Positions 35,105-44,432 of a DNA stretch of 64,000 nucleotides are shown here, piece after piece (the first letter of the stretch is position 1; the number at the start of each line of letters is the position of its first letter). The stretch is from the NCBI RefSeq assembly GCF_030124175.1, contig NZ_JASKMT010000002.1, positions 62,001 through 126,000 of the forward strand. The letters are read 5' to 3'. Source of the stretch: Streptomyces sp. 549. Lineage in GTDB: Bacteria; Actinomycetota; Actinomycetes; Streptomycetales; Streptomycetaceae. The position numbers and the translations under genes are program-made. Under the pieces are notes generated by a model. That model made no database searches and was not told where the DNA came from. It saw only the letters and a list, made by a program, of their open reading frames with translations.

Positions 35105-35684
35105 TCCGACCGTGCAGCCGGTACCCGCCTCGGTGGTGCGCCAGGTGGACGCCGCCGACATCACCCTGAGCAACCCCAAACGGGCCGTGGTCTCGCTGGG
35201 CAGCAACCTCGGCAACCGTCTGGAGACCCTGCAGGGCGCGGTGGACGCACTGGAGGACACCCCGGGTGTCCGGGTCAAGGCGGTGTCGCCGGTGTACGAG
35301 ACGGAGCCGTGGGGAGTGGAGCCCGGCTCGCAGCCGGCGTACTTCAACGCGGTGGTGCTGCTGAAGACGACGCTGCCGCCGGACTCGCTGCTGGAGCGCG
35401 GCCAAGCGATCGAGGAGGCCTTCGAGCGGGTGCGGGACGAGCGGTGGGGCCCGCGGACCATCGACGTGGACATCGTCGCCTACCAGGACGTGGTCTCCGG
35501 CGACCCGGTGCTGACGCTGCCGCACCCGAGAGCGCATGAGCGGGCCTTCGTCCTGGTGCCGTGGCACGATGTGGACCCGGCCGCCGAGGTGCCCGGCCGC
35601 GGACCCGTCACCGAGCTGCTGGCAGCGGTCGGCCGGGACGGTGTGTCGGTTCGCCCGGACCTGGAACTCGTCCTGCCCGACTAG
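35088..35684 (+). CDS. folK: 2-amino-4-hydroxy-6-hydroxymethyldihydropteridine pyrophosphokinase
   Basis: 198 residues. Transfers pyrophosphate from ATP to 6-hydroxymethyl-dihydropterin. Motifs: VVSLGSNLGNRLETLQGAVD, VYETEPWGVEPGSQPAYFNA, RWGPRTIDVDIVAYQ and LPHPRAHERAFVLVPW. About 30 residues precede the usual start, as in other Streptomyces. The 17-base overlap with folB shows coupled expression. It is followed after 14 bases by the DUF3180 gene. Confidence 0.95.
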   Translation: MTPNSDPTVQPVPASVVRQVDAADITLSNPKRAVVSLGSNLGNRLETLQGAVDALEDTPGVRVKAVSPVYETEPWGVEPGSQPAYFNAVVLLKTTLPPDSLLERGQAIEEAFERVRDERWGPRTIDVDIVAYQDVVSGDPVLTLPHPRAHERAFVLVPWHDVDPAAEVPGRGPVTELLAAVGRDGVSVRPDLELVLPD

Positions 35685-35698
35685 CCGTTGAAGGACAC

Positions 35699-36184
35699 GT
35701 GAAAGAGATCCGTATCCGCACGCTTGCCGGGATCCTCGCCGTCTCCGCTGTGCTGTCCTGGGCCGGCGCCCGGCTGTGGGAGTCCGTCGGCACCCTGCCG
35801 GCCGTGCCCGTGCTGGCCCCGGTGGTGCTGGCGCTGATCGCCACGGTGCTGCTGGCCACCGCCCTGTCCCTGCGGTCCCGGCTGCGCGCACAGCGCGAAC
35901 GCCGCCCGGAGGCGAAGGGCGTCGAGCCGATGATGGCCGCACGGGCCGTGGTGTTCGGGCAGGCCAGCGCGCTGGTCGCGGCCCTGGCCGCGGGCGTCTA
36001 CGGCGGCACGGGGGTGCTGCTGCTGACCTCCGGCCTGGTGGACGTGCCCGCGCGGCGCGACCAGGCGATCTACGCGGGGCTCTCGGTGGTCGCGGCGCTG
36101 GCGGTGGTGGCGGTCGCCATGTGGCTGGAGCGGATCTGCCGTCTGCCCGACGACGAGGAGGGCCCCCAGGCCGCCCCGGCCTGA
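35699..36184 (+). CDS. DUF3180 membrane protein
   Basis: 161 residues with four predicted membrane spans in two pairs (ILAVSAVLSWAGARLW and VLALIATVLLATALSL; ASALVAALAAGVYGGTGVLL and AIYAGLSVVAALAVVAVAMW). DUF3180 genes follow folK in most actinobacteria, but no activity is known. GTG at 35699 follows GAAGGA. Co-transcription with folB-folK is likely. Confidence 0.88.
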   Translation: MKEIRIRTLAGILAVSAVLSWAGARLWESVGTLPAVPVLAPVVLALIATVLLATALSLRSRLRAQRERRPEAKGVEPMMAARAVVFGQASALVAALAAGVYGGTGVLLLTSGLVDVPARRDQAIYAGLSVVAALAVVAVAMWLERICRLPDDEEGPQAAPA

Positions 36185-36267
36185 GGCCCCTGAGGACCCT
36201 GAGGCACTGAGGACCCTGAGGCCGCGAGGCCCGCCTTCCGGCGTCCCGCCCCGTTCCGCAGCTCCGG

Positions 36268-36861
36268 CTAGGTGCGGGCGAGTGAGGCGAGGAAGGAGTC
36301 GACCATCGCGGTCTGCACGTCCGAGGGGAAGCGGCCGGGGTCGAAGAGGGCCTGGACGACGAGGCCGTGGGTGAAGGCGACGGCGGTGGCGGCGGACTGC
36401 TCCGGGTCGGCGGTCGCGGGGAGCTCGCCTGCGTCGCGTGCGGCTTCCAGGTGGGGGCGGAGCGTCGAGCGCAGCCGGGCGTAGCGGTCGGCCTGCTCCG
36501 CGGCGAGGGCGTCGTCGGCGAGGGAGAGGTCCCAGGAGCTGACCCAGATGCGGTTGCGTGCGGTGTCGCCCGGGGTCAGCGGCAGGATGTCGAGGAGCAT
36601 CGCGCGCACCGTGGCGAGCCCCGGTGCCGGGCGCGCTCTGCGGGGCCGCAACGCGGTGTCCTTCTCCAGCAGGTCCAGGGCGTGCGTGACGAGGGCCCGT
36701 TTGGTGGGGAAGTAGTGCATGAGCATCCCGGTCGAGACGCCCATGGCGGTGGCGACGGCGCGCAGGGTCAGCCCGCCGAAGCCCTTGTCGGCGAGAACAC
36801 GCCACACCGCCTCTGACACGTCCTTGCGGCGGGCTTCTCGGTCTCCGGGCGCGGGTGGCAT
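36268..36861 (-). CDS. TetR-family regulator
   Basis: 197 residues. The helix-turn-helix is at about 15-60 (VSEAVWRVLADKGFGGLTLR, AVATAMGVSTGMLMHYFPTK), followed by a TetR_C_6/BetI-like helical domain. Start ATG at 36861 with no ribosome site, so it may be leaderless. It diverges from the acetyltransferase gene at 36914. The 52-base spacer contains two TTACGTACC repeats, the likely site for autoregulation and control of the neighbour. Confidence 0.9.
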   Translation of the reverse strand: MPPAPGDREARRKDVSEAVWRVLADKGFGGLTLRAVATAMGVSTGMLMHYFPTKRALVTHALDLLEKDTALRPRRARPAPGLATVRAMLLDILPLTPGDTARNRIWVSSWDLSLADDALAAEQADRYARLRSTLRPHLEAARDAGELPATADPEQSAATAVAFTHGLVVQALFDPGRFPSDVQTAMVDSFLASLART

Positions 36862-36870
36862 GCTGCTAGC

Positions 36871-36897
36871 TTACGTACCGAACGCTTGTTACGTACC
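36871..36897. promoter_or_regulatory. Probable TetR operator in the divergent spacer
   Basis: TTACGTACC occurs at 36871-36879 and again at 36889-36897, spaced by 18 bases. Each contains the palindrome TACGTA, so the pair also reads as an inverted repeat around ACGC. Confidence 0.6.
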
Positions 36898-36913
36898 TGG
36901 AGGGCGAGGCCCC

Positions 36914-37885
36914 ATGTTCATCCTGTCGCTCGGCGACCGTGCTCAGCTCCGCCCCCTGGAGCCCTGGCAGGCACCGGAGTTCCTGTCCCACATCGACCGG
37001 GCCCGGGCCACCGTCGACCCGTGGATACCCTGGGCCTCCCGCAGCACCGACCTCGCCTCCGCCACGGCCACCCTCCAGGGTTACGCCGACCGGCAGGCCG
37101 CGGACGGCGCCCGCATCCACGGCATCTGGCTTGACGGCACCCTGGTCGGCGGCGCCATGTTCACCCGCTTCGACGGTGCCTTCGGAGTGTGCGAGGTCGG
37201 CTGCTGGCTGGAGCGGGCCGGGGAGGGGCAGGGGCTGGCCACGAGGGCGTGCCGGGCGCTGATCGACTGGGCCTTCGCGCAGCGCGGCATGAGCCGGGTC
37301 GAATGGTGGGCCGCCTCGGGCAACGCCCGCAGCATCGCGGTCGCCCGCCGGCTCGGCATGAGCCGCGACGGTGTGCTGCGGCGGCACTCCGTCCACCGGG
37401 GCGAACGGCGCGACATCGAGGTGTGGTCGGTCCTCGCCGAGGAGTGGCCGACCGCCGGTGACACGTCCGAGGCCGCCGTCCGCGCCGAACTCGACCGGCT
37501 GATGGGCGTGTTCGTGGGCGCCTTCACCAACGCCGGCGGCAGGCGTCCGGACCTCGGCGTCATCCGTGACGTCTTCGTACCGCAGGGGCGGATCATCGCG
37601 AACGTCGGCGGCGAGCCCGTGACCTACGACCTCGACGGGTTCATCGCACCACGTCAGAAGATGCTCACCGACGGGACCCTGACGGAGTTCTCCGAGTGGG
37701 AGGTGAGCGAGCGCACCGAGGTCTTCGGGTCGATCGCCCACCGGTTCAGCGAGTACCGCAAGTCCGGTCACCACAACGGCGAGTGGTTCGAGGGCGGCGG
37801 ACACAAGACCACGCAGTTCCTGCGCACCCCCGCGGGCTGGAGAATGTCCTCCCTGGCCTGGGACGACGCCCCCACGACACCCTGA
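36914..37885 (+). CDS. GNAT acetyltransferase fused to an NTF2-like domain
   Basis: 323 residues. Residues 1-180 are a RimJ/RimL-type acetyltransferase (VCEVGCWLERAGEGQGLATR, WWAASGNARSIAVARRLGMS). Residues about 190-323 form a separate domain (AELDRLMGVFVGAFTNAGGR, VFGSIAHRFSEYRKSGHHNG, ending TPAGWRMSSLAWDD) that reads as a SnoaL/NTF2-like alpha-beta cone. ATG at 36914 follows GGAGGG. The pairing is unusual; the NTF2 part may bind the acceptor. Probably controlled by the divergent TetR protein. Confidence 0.82.
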   Translation: MFILSLGDRAQLRPLEPWQAPEFLSHIDRARATVDPWIPWASRSTDLASATATLQGYADRQAADGARIHGIWLDGTLVGGAMFTRFDGAFGVCEVGCWLERAGEGQGLATRACRALIDWAFAQRGMSRVEWWAASGNARSIAVARRLGMSRDGVLRRHSVHRGERRDIEVWSVLAEEWPTAGDTSEAAVRAELDRLMGVFVGAFTNAGGRRPDLGVIRDVFVPQGRIIANVGGEPVTYDLDGFIAPRQKMLTDGTLTEFSEWEVSERTEVFGSIAHRFSEYRKSGHHNGEWFEGGGHKTTQFLRTPAGWRMSSLAWDDAPTTP

Positions 37886-37886
37886 A

Positions 37887-37901
37887 GCCTGCCCGGCAGG
37901 C
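37887..37901. terminator. Short palindrome between convergent genes
   Basis: GCCTGCCCGGCAGGC, 7-bp arms around one base, directly after the GNAT-NTF2 stop and before the end of the leftward ABC ATPase gene. A weak two-way terminator candidate. Confidence 0.45.
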
Positions 37902-37918
37902 CCCGGGCGTCAGGCGCC

Positions 37919-39085
37919 CTAGACGTCGGCGACCGTCTCGACGGCGGCCTGCGCGCGCGGCACGCCCTGCTCGTCGGCGTCGATGGACCGCCGCAGCGCC
38001 TCGTGCAGCTTCGCCGGCGTCAGCACGCCCTCGAACCGGTCGCCGTCCAGCACCGCGATCCAGCCCGCGTCGTGCTGGAGCATCGTGCTGAACGCCTGCT
38101 TCAGCGGCGCGCCCACCGGAAGCCACGCCTCCATCCGGCGGGCGTGGCTGCGCACGGTGGTGGCCGCGCCGCCCGGGGCGGACACCGCGTCGGCGGACAC
38201 CCAGCCGTGCAGGTCGCCCGAGTCGTCCAGGACCACCGCCCAGCGGGCGCCCTCCGCCCGCATCCGGGCGGCGGCCTGCTCGGGCCGGTCGTCGAGCCGC
38301 ACCACCGGCGGCTGCTCCAGGTCGCCGCGCTCGATCGGCGTCACCGACAGCCGCTTCAGGCCGCGGTCGGCGCCGACGAAGTCCGCCACGTACGGCGTCG
38401 CCGGGGCGCCCAGCACCTTGCTGGGCGGGTCGAACTGCTCGATGCGGCCGTGGCCGTACACAGCGATGCGGTCACCGAGCCGGACCGCCTCCTCGATGTC
38501 GTGGGTGACGAACAGCACCGTCTTGCGCACTTCTGCCTGCAACCGCAGGAACTCCGTCTGCAGGCGCTCGCGCACCACCGGGTCGACCGCGCCGAACGGC
38601 TCGTCCATCAGCAGCACCGGCGGGTCGGCGGCCAGCGCCCGCGCCACCCCGACCCGCTGCCGCTGCCCGCCGGAGAGCTGGTCGGGGTAGCGGCTGCCGA
38701 ACACCTGCGGGTCAAGGCCCACCAGCTCCAGCAGCTCCGCCGCCCGGGCGCGCGCCTTCGCCCGGGACCCGCCGAGCAGCAGCGGCACGGTGGCGGTGTT
38801 CTCCAGCACCGTCTTGTGGGGGAACAGACCGACCTGCTGGATGACGTACCCGATGCGGCGGCGCAGCACGACCGGGTCCACGGCGGAGACGTCTTCGCCG
38901 CCCAGCAGGATGCGCCCCTCGCTCGGCTCGATCAGCCGGTTGACCATCTTCATGGTCGTCGTCTTGCCGCACCCGGACGGCCCGACGAGCGTGACCAGCT
39001 CGCCCTCGGCCACCTCGAAGGAGAGGTCGTCGACAGCCGTCGTGCCGTCGGCGTAGCGCTTGGTCACACGCTCGAAACGGATCAT
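37919..39085 (-). CDS. Glycine-betaine-type ABC transporter ATPase with CBS domains
   Basis: 388 residues. Walker A GPSGCGKTTTMKMVNRLIEP, signature YPDQLSGGQRQRVGVARALA, Walker B VLLMDEPFGAVDP. Two C-terminal CBS-type segments (about 265-315 and 320-370) sense ionic strength in OpuA/OpuC relatives. Together with the divergent permeases and lipoprotein it forms an importer for glycine betaine, choline or carnitine. ATG at 39085. It reads away from the other three genes across only 41 bases. Confidence 0.92.
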   Translation of the reverse strand: MIRFERVTKRYADGTTAVDDLSFEVAEGELVTLVGPSGCGKTTTMKMVNRLIEPSEGRILLGGEDVSAVDPVVLRRRIGYVIQQVGLFPHKTVLENTATVPLLLGGSRAKARARAAELLELVGLDPQVFGSRYPDQLSGGQRQRVGVARALAADPPVLLMDEPFGAVDPVVRERLQTEFLRLQAEVRKTVLFVTHDIEEAVRLGDRIAVYGHGRIEQFDPPSKVLGAPATPYVADFVGADRGLKRLSVTPIERGDLEQPPVVRLDDRPEQAAARMRAEGARWAVVLDDSGDLHGWVSADAVSAPGGAATTVRSHARRMEAWLPVGAPLKQAFSTMLQHDAGWIAVLDGDRFEGVLTPAKLHEALRRSIDADEQGVPRAQAAVETVADV

Positions 39086-39126
39086 GGTGCCTCATTCTGT
39101 CAGCCGCCCGCGTTACAGTCCCGTAC

Positions 39127-39810
39127 GTGACTTCGAACGGGTGCCTCGCCGCCAACGAGTGGATCTGCGCCGAGTATGTCCGCACCCGCAGCCAGGAGCT
39201 CGTCGACGCGACCGTCCAGCACGTCGGCATCACCGTCGCCTCGGTACTCATCGGCCTGCTGATCGCGTTGCCGCTGGCCGTCGCCGCCCGCCGCTGGCGC
39301 CGCCTGAGCGGGCCCGTGCTGGGCCTGACGACGATCCTCTACACCATCCCGTCGCTGGCCATGTTCGCCCTGCTGGTGCCGCTCATCGGGGTGTCCGTCG
39401 CGGTGGTCGTCACGGGCCTGGTGCTGTACTCGCTCACCGTCCTGGTGCGCAACATCCTCGCCGGCCTGGAGGGTGTGCCCGAGGACGTGCGGGAGGCCGC
39501 CCGCGGCATGGGCTACGGGCCGCTGCGCCTGCTGCTCGCCGTCGAACTGCCGCTGTCGCTGCCCGCGCTGATGGCGGGCGTGCGCATCGCCACGGTGTCC
39601 ACGGTGGCGATGACCACCGTCGGCGGCATCATCAACTTCGGCGGTCTGGGCAACCTGCTCTTCGCCGGGCTGGACAGCGTCTTCAAGGCGCAGGTCCTCA
39701 CCGCCTCGGTGCTGTGCGTGGTGCTGGCGGTCCTGGCCGACGTCGGGCTGCTGGGTCTCCAGCGCCTGCTCACCCCCTGGACCAGGGCGCGGCCCGGGAA
39801 GGCGGCCTGA
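39127..39810 (+). CDS. OpuC-type ABC permease 1
   Basis: 227 residues with five to six membrane spans. The inner-membrane EAA-type loop is VPEDVREAARGMGYGPLRLL. GGIINFGGLGNLLFAGLD near residue 170 is typical of betaine permeases. The GTG at 39127 lacks a ribosome site, and TACAGT ends about 8 bases upstream, so the message is probably leaderless. It is followed after 2 bases by the second permease. Confidence 0.9.
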   Translation: MTSNGCLAANEWICAEYVRTRSQELVDATVQHVGITVASVLIGLLIALPLAVAARRWRRLSGPVLGLTTILYTIPSLAMFALLVPLIGVSVAVVVTGLVLYSLTVLVRNILAGLEGVPEDVREAARGMGYGPLRLLLAVELPLSLPALMAGVRIATVSTVAMTTVGGIINFGGLGNLLFAGLDSVFKAQVLTASVLCVVLAVLADVGLLGLQRLLTPWTRARPGKAA

Positions 39811-39812
39811 CC

Positions 39813-40526
39813 GTGGGAGCGATCGCCGACGCCTGGGCCTGGCTGGCCTCGGCGGACAACTGGACGGGTGACGGCGGCGTGTGGCAGCGCCTGGGCGAGC
39901 ACGTGTACCTGACGGTGGTGTGCCTCGCCGTGGCCTGCCTGATCGCGCTGCCCGTCGCGCTGTGGCTGGGCCACCTCGGACGCGGTGGCGCGCTCGCCGT
40001 CAACATCTCCAACGTGGGCCGGGCCGTGCCGACGCTCGCCGTGCTGGTGCTGCTGACGCTCAGTCCGCTGGGCAGCTACGGCGAACTGCCCACCGTCATC
40101 GCGCTGGTGCTGTTCGCGGTGCCGCCGCTGCTGACCAACGCCTACGTCGGCATGCGCGAGGCCGACCGGGACGTGGTGGAGGCCGCCCGGGGCATGGGCA
40201 TGTCCGGCTGGCAGCTGCTGTCCCGGGTGGAGGTCCCGCTGGCCTTCCCGCTGATCATGACCGGTGTGCGGTCGGCCGCCGTGCAGGTGGTCGCCACGGC
40301 GACGCTGGCGGCCATCGCGGGCGGCGGCGGCCTCGGCCGGATCATCACCGCCGGGTTCAACACCTACAACACGCCGCAGGTCGTCGCCGGGGCCCTGCTG
40401 GTCGCCGTACTGGCCCTGCTGGTCGAGGCGGTGCTGGTGCTGGTGGCCCGGGTCGTCGACCCGATGCGCCGCACCGCGCCCACCGCCGCCGCCACCGCGC
40501 CCGTGCCCACCGAGGTCGCGGCGTGA
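39813..40526 (+). CDS. OpuC-type ABC permease 2
   Basis: 237 residues, five to six spans. The EAA loop is DVVEAARGMGMSGWQLLSRV, followed by AAIAGGGGLGRIITAGFNTY. It pairs with permease 1 to form the channel. GTG at 39813, two bases after the previous stop. A short Ala/Thr/Pro tail ends the protein. The lipoprotein gene follows after 129 bases. Confidence 0.9.
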   Translation: MGAIADAWAWLASADNWTGDGGVWQRLGEHVYLTVVCLAVACLIALPVALWLGHLGRGGALAVNISNVGRAVPTLAVLVLLTLSPLGSYGELPTVIALVLFAVPPLLTNAYVGMREADRDVVEAARGMGMSGWQLLSRVEVPLAFPLIMTGVRSAAVQVVATATLAAIAGGGGLGRIITAGFNTYNTPQVVAGALLVAVLALLVEAVLVLVARVVDPMRRTAPTAAATAPVPTEVAA

Positions 40527-40655
40527 GTGGTGCGCCGCCCGTGGCGCGGCGCCCGTTCGGCGGGTGGGATACCCGCGTCCGAACGGTGGAATACGGGACG
40601 ACGAACCGCTGCCGGCGCACATACGGTGTCCGGAGCCGAAGTTGAGGAGCACCTC

Positions 40656-41633
40656 GTGAGCCCCATCCGCATCCCCGCCCGCCGACGTCTGGTCGCGGCG
40701 ACCGCCGCCGTGCTGCTGACCGCCGGGCTCACCGCCTGCGGCGGTGGCAGCCTTGAGGAGCAGGGCGGTGACGGAGGCGACGGCGGCAAGGGCACCCTGG
40801 TGGTGGGGTCCGCCGGTTTCACCGAGTCCGCGATCATGGCCGAGCTGTACGCCGCGGTGCTCGACGACGCCGGATACACCACCCGGGTGCAGAAGCTCGC
40901 CAGCCGCGAACTCTACGAACCCGCCCTGGAGAAGGGCGAGATCGACGTGGTGCCGGAGTACGCGGCGACGCTCGCCGAGTTCCTCAACGCCAAGGTGAAC
41001 GGCGCCGACGAGGCCGCGAAGAACCCCGTGGCCTCCAGCGACGTGGACAAGACCGTCGAGGCGCTCACCGAACTCGCCGAACCCCGCGGCCTGACCGTGC
41101 TCCCCGCCGGGGAGGCGGTCGCCCAGAACGCCTTCGCGGTCACCGAGAAGTTCGCCGAGGACAACGACCTCAGGACGCTCAGCGACGTCGGCGAGGCGGA
41201 CCTCAGGATCAAGCTCGCCGCGGGCGACGAGTGCGGCGACCGCCCGTTCTGCCGCCCCGGCCTGGAGAAGACCTACGGCATCGACATCACCGAGGTCGAC
41301 CCCAAGGGCGTGGGCAGTGTGCAGGCGAAGCAGTCCGTGAAGGACGGCACCAACGACATGGTGCTCACCATCACCACCGACGCCACCCTGGAGAGCTTCG
41401 GACTGGTCCTGCTGGAGGACGACAAGAACCTCCAGAACGCCGACAACGTGCTGCCGGTGGTCAACACGAAGGACGCCGGCGCCAAGGACGTCGCCACCGC
41501 CCTCAACCGGCTCACGGAGGAACTCACCACCGAGGACCTCACCGAGCTGAACCGCAAGGTCGACGCGGACCGGGAGAAGGCAGAGGACGTCGCCCGGGAG
41601 TACCTGGAGTCGAAGGACCTGCTCGGTTCCTGA
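40656..41633 (+). CDS. Substrate-binding lipoprotein of the betaine-type transporter
   Basis: 325 residues. The signal peptide ends in the lipobox LTAGLTAC with Cys28 as the lipid site. The OpuAC fold follows: LVVGSAGFTESAIMAELYAA, LASRELYEPALEKGEIDVVP, EYAATLAEFLNAKVNGADE and TNDMVLTITTDATLE. GTG at 40656 follows GAGGAG. It captures a quaternary-amine osmolyte outside the membrane. A 129-base gap to permease 2 allows separate promotion, for extra binding protein. Confidence 0.92.
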   Translation: MSPIRIPARRRLVAATAAVLLTAGLTACGGGSLEEQGGDGGDGGKGTLVVGSAGFTESAIMAELYAAVLDDAGYTTRVQKLASRELYEPALEKGEIDVVPEYAATLAEFLNAKVNGADEAAKNPVASSDVDKTVEALTELAEPRGLTVLPAGEAVAQNAFAVTEKFAEDNDLRTLSDVGEADLRIKLAAGDECGDRPFCRPGLEKTYGIDITEVDPKGVGSVQAKQSVKDGTNDMVLTITTDATLESFGLVLLEDDKNLQNADNVLPVVNTKDAGAKDVATALNRLTEELTTEDLTELNRKVDADREKAEDVAREYLESKDLLGS

Positions 41634-41634
41634 C

Positions 41635-41652
41635 GCCCCCGCGCGCGGGGGC
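41635..41652. terminator. 18-bp perfect palindrome after the lipoprotein gene
   Basis: GCCCCCGCGCGCGGGGGC begins two bases past the stop codon. No T-run follows. Confidence 0.7.
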
Positions 41653-41751
41653 TGGTGTGGGCACCACGCGTGAGCAGCCACGCGTAAACAGCTAGGAACG
41701 ATTTGCCCTGCGGCCTCCCGACCGGCGGGCACGCACGGTAAGTTTCAGGCC

Positions 41752-43146
41752 ATGCCACGAGGACGCCACCGCCATGCGCCGCCGCTGCACCGGCTGCTCG
41801 CCCCGGCGGCCATCGCCGCCGCCGCACTGACCTGCGCGGGCGGTGCCCTGCTGGCGGGCGGTGGCGGATCCGGCACCTGGGTGCTGCGCGGCCTCAGCCT
41901 GGGTGCGGCAGCCGCCGCCGTCACCGGCGCGGTGCTGATGCGCCGCTGGGACCGGGCCGCCGGTCAGCGCGTCGCGGAGGTCAGGGCCCAGCGCGCCACC
42001 CTGGAGTGGCGGGCCGAGGAGCGGCAGGCGGAGCTGGAGACGGACCTCGACGAGGCCCGCGAGATCCGCGGCAAGCTGGAGGACGTACTGCGCCGCAAGC
42101 GGGCGGAGTTGGAGCGGCTGCGCACCGAGCACGCCGCGCTGCTCCGCCGCTACGCGACCGCGGAGACCGAGCGGGCCACCGCGCTGGAGGGCCGCCGCCA
42201 ACTGGCGATAGCCGCGACCGAACCGGCGAGGGAACTCACCTCCCGCGCGGCCGACCACCGCCACGCCTCGGGCGCGCCCACTCCGCTGACCTACCTTCAG
42301 GCGGGCGAGGCGCTGCGCCACCTCACCCGCAGCCGGGCCCGGCAGAACGCCGAGCACCAGGCCAGGCGCCGCGCCGAGGCCCAGGTCGAGCAGCGTGTCA
42401 GCGCGCTGCGGGCCGCCCAGGCCGAGGGCCGGCGGCTCGCCGAGGGCGAGCCGGGCTTCGACTTCTTCGAGGCCCAGGACGACCCGGAGGTGCTGACGGA
42501 GCAGGCAGGTTCGGAGAACCCGGCCGACCTCACCGACATCGCCGCCCCGATGGACATCACCGCCGCCACTGACCCGGCTGCCGCCGAAGCCGCGGACGGC
42601 ACCGAGGCCGACTCCGCTTCTGACGCCGCGACCGGCCCGGAAGCCGACACCGACCCCAAGGCCGAAACCGAAGCCGACCGCGAAGCCCCGGCCGAAGCCG
42701 ACCGCGAAGCCCCGGGCGGGTCCGCCGAGGACGCCCCGGCCGGGTCCGCCGGGGACGCCCCCGCTGCGGACGGCGGGGCCTCGGACGGCGGTCCGTCTGC
42801 CGGATCAGTCTTCCGCACCCCGCCGGTTGCCGGTCGCACTCCGCCGTCGGCCGTGCGGCGGGCGAGGGCGGCCCAGCCGCGTCCGCTCGGTGAGCGGGAG
42901 GCGGCCGTACGGGAGGCGGCCGCGCGGGAGACGCCGGTGCGGGAGCCGGTCGAGGAACCGGACCTGCCGCACGCCACCCCGCGGCTCCGCCCGCGCCCGG
43001 CCGGCAAGGTCATCGACCTGGCCGAGCACAGCGAGGGCGAGACGGCTGAGAGCAGCCAGACCAGCCAGGACCTCAGTAACGCAGAGGGCACGGACGACAG
43101 CAAGCGCCGTCAGGCCGGGGAGCGGCGCCACCGCCGCATCTCCTGA
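41752..43146 (+). CDS. Membrane-anchored coiled-coil protein, unrecognised
   Basis: 464 residues. Two hydrophobic segments (about 15-38 and 45-62) are followed by a long Glu/Arg-rich coiled coil (about 70-150, with AELETDLDEAREIRGKLEDV) and a second helical stretch (about 195-230). The remaining half is disordered and acidic, with near-repeats of EADREAP and SAEDAPAGSAGDAP. No enzyme motif is present. It may be a scaffold at the membrane. Its neighbours, the betaine transporter and nuoD paralogue, give no clue. Confidence 0.78.
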   Translation: MPRGRHRHAPPLHRLLAPAAIAAAALTCAGGALLAGGGGSGTWVLRGLSLGAAAAAVTGAVLMRRWDRAAGQRVAEVRAQRATLEWRAEERQAELETDLDEAREIRGKLEDVLRRKRAELERLRTEHAALLRRYATAETERATALEGRRQLAIAATEPARELTSRAADHRHASGAPTPLTYLQAGEALRHLTRSRARQNAEHQARRRAEAQVEQRVSALRAAQAEGRRLAEGEPGFDFFEAQDDPEVLTEQAGSENPADLTDIAAPMDITAATDPAAAEAADGTEADSASDAATGPEADTDPKAETEADREAPAEADREAPGGSAEDAPAGSAGDAPAADGGASDGGPSAGSVFRTPPVAGRTPPSAVRRARAAQPRPLGEREAAVREAAARETPVREPVEEPDLPHATPRLRPRPAGKVIDLAEHSEGETAESSQTSQDLSNAEGTDDSKRRQAGERRHRRIS

Positions 43147-43206
43147 CCGGCCCGGCGCCCCTCCGGGCTGCCTGCCCCCTCCGGACTGCCTGCCTGCCCC
43201 GCCGGA

Positions 43207-44349
43207 CTACTTGTCGATGTCCCCGACGACGAAGAAGAACGAGCCCAGGATGGCGACCATGTCGGCCACCAGGGTGCCCGGCAGCAGTTGGCTCAGCGCC
43301 TGGATGTTGTTGAACGAGGCCGAGCGCAGCTTGAGCCGGTGCGGGGTCTTCTCCCCCTTGGACACCAGGTAGTAGCCGTTCAGCCCGAGCGGGTTCTCCG
43401 TCCAGGCGTAGGTGGCGCCCTCGGGTGCCTTCAGCACCTTGGGCAGGCGCTGGTTGACCGGGCCGGGCGGCAGCTCGGCGAGCCGGTCCAGGCACGCGTC
43501 GGCCAGGTCCAGCGCGTTGTGGGTCTGGCGCAGCAGCACCTCGAACCGGGCCAGGCAGTCGCCCTCGGAGCGGGTGACGACCTCCAGGGTGTCCTGGAGC
43601 TCGCCGTACGCCAGGTACGGCTCGTCGCGGCGCAGGTCGAAGGAGACGCCGGAGGCCCGTGCGATGGGACCGCTCACGCCGTAGGCGTGGACCGTCTCCG
43701 CGCTGAGCACGCCCACGCCGCGGGTACGGGCCCGGAAGATCTCGTTGCCGAGCACCAGGTCGTCGAAGACGTGCATCCGGCCGCGCACGGCGGCCACCGC
43801 CTCGCGGACCCGCCCGGCCCAGCCGGCGGGCAGGTCCTCCTTGAGGCCGCCGACCCGGTTGAACATGTAGTGCATGCGCCCGCCGGAGACCTCCTCCATG
43901 ACGTGCTGGAGCTTCTCCCGCTCGGTGAACGCGTGGAACATCGGCGTGATGCCGCCCAGCTCCAGCGGGTACGAGCCGAGGAACATCAGGTGGTTGAGCA
44001 CCCGGTTCAGCTCGGCCAGCAGCGTCCGCGTCCACACGGCACGCTCGGGCACCTCCATGCCCAGCATGCGTTCCACGGCGAGCACGACGCCCAGCTCGTT
44101 GGAGAACGCGGACAGCCAGTCGTGGCGGTTGGCCAGCACGATGATCTGGCGGTAGTCACGGGCCTCGAAGAGCTTCTCGGCACCCCGGTGCATGTAGCCG
44201 ACGACGGGCTCGGCGACGCTGATGCGCTCACCGTCCAGGACCAGCCGCAGCCGCAGCACGCCGTGCGTGGAGGGATGCTGCGGGCCGATGTTGAGCACCA
44301 TGTCCGTGCTCTCGGCCGCTCCACCGATACCGACAGTCGTCTCCGTCAT
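43207..44349 (-). CDS. nuoD: Stand-alone NADH-quinone oxidoreductase subunit D paralogue
   Basis: 380 residues. It keeps the 49-kDa subunit core: [60 protein letters not shown] and [13 protein letters not shown] end ([10 protein letters not shown]). It lies alone, with no nuo genes beside it. Streptomyces carry such a second nuoD apart from the full nuo operon. It might serve an alternative complex I or a hydrogenase-like module. Start ATG at 44349 without a clear ribosome site. Confidence 0.92.
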   Translation of the reverse strand: MTETTVGIGGAAESTDMVLNIGPQHPSTHGVLRLRLVLDGERISVAEPVVGYMHRGAEKLFEARDYRQIIVLANRHDWLSAFSNELGVVLAVERMLGMEVPERAVWTRTLLAELNRVLNHLMFLGSYPLELGGITPMFHAFTEREKLQHVMEEVSGGRMHYMFNRVGGLKEDLPAGWAGRVREAVAAVRGRMHVFDDLVLGNEIFRARTRGVGVLSAETVHAYGVSGPIARASGVSFDLRRDEPYLAYGELQDTLEVVTRSEGDCLARFEVLLRQTHNALDLADACLDRLAELPPGPVNQRLPKVLKAPEGATYAWTENPLGLNGYYLVSKGEKTPHRLKLRSASFNNIQALSQLLPGTLVADMVAILGSFFFVVGDIDK

Positions 44350-44432
44350 GGCGCACAGTCTGGCAGCTCGGCGCCCGCGGGTCCTCCTGCGGTCTGATCC
44401 GTGCCGCCGCGGTCCCGCCTACGCTGGGGGAC

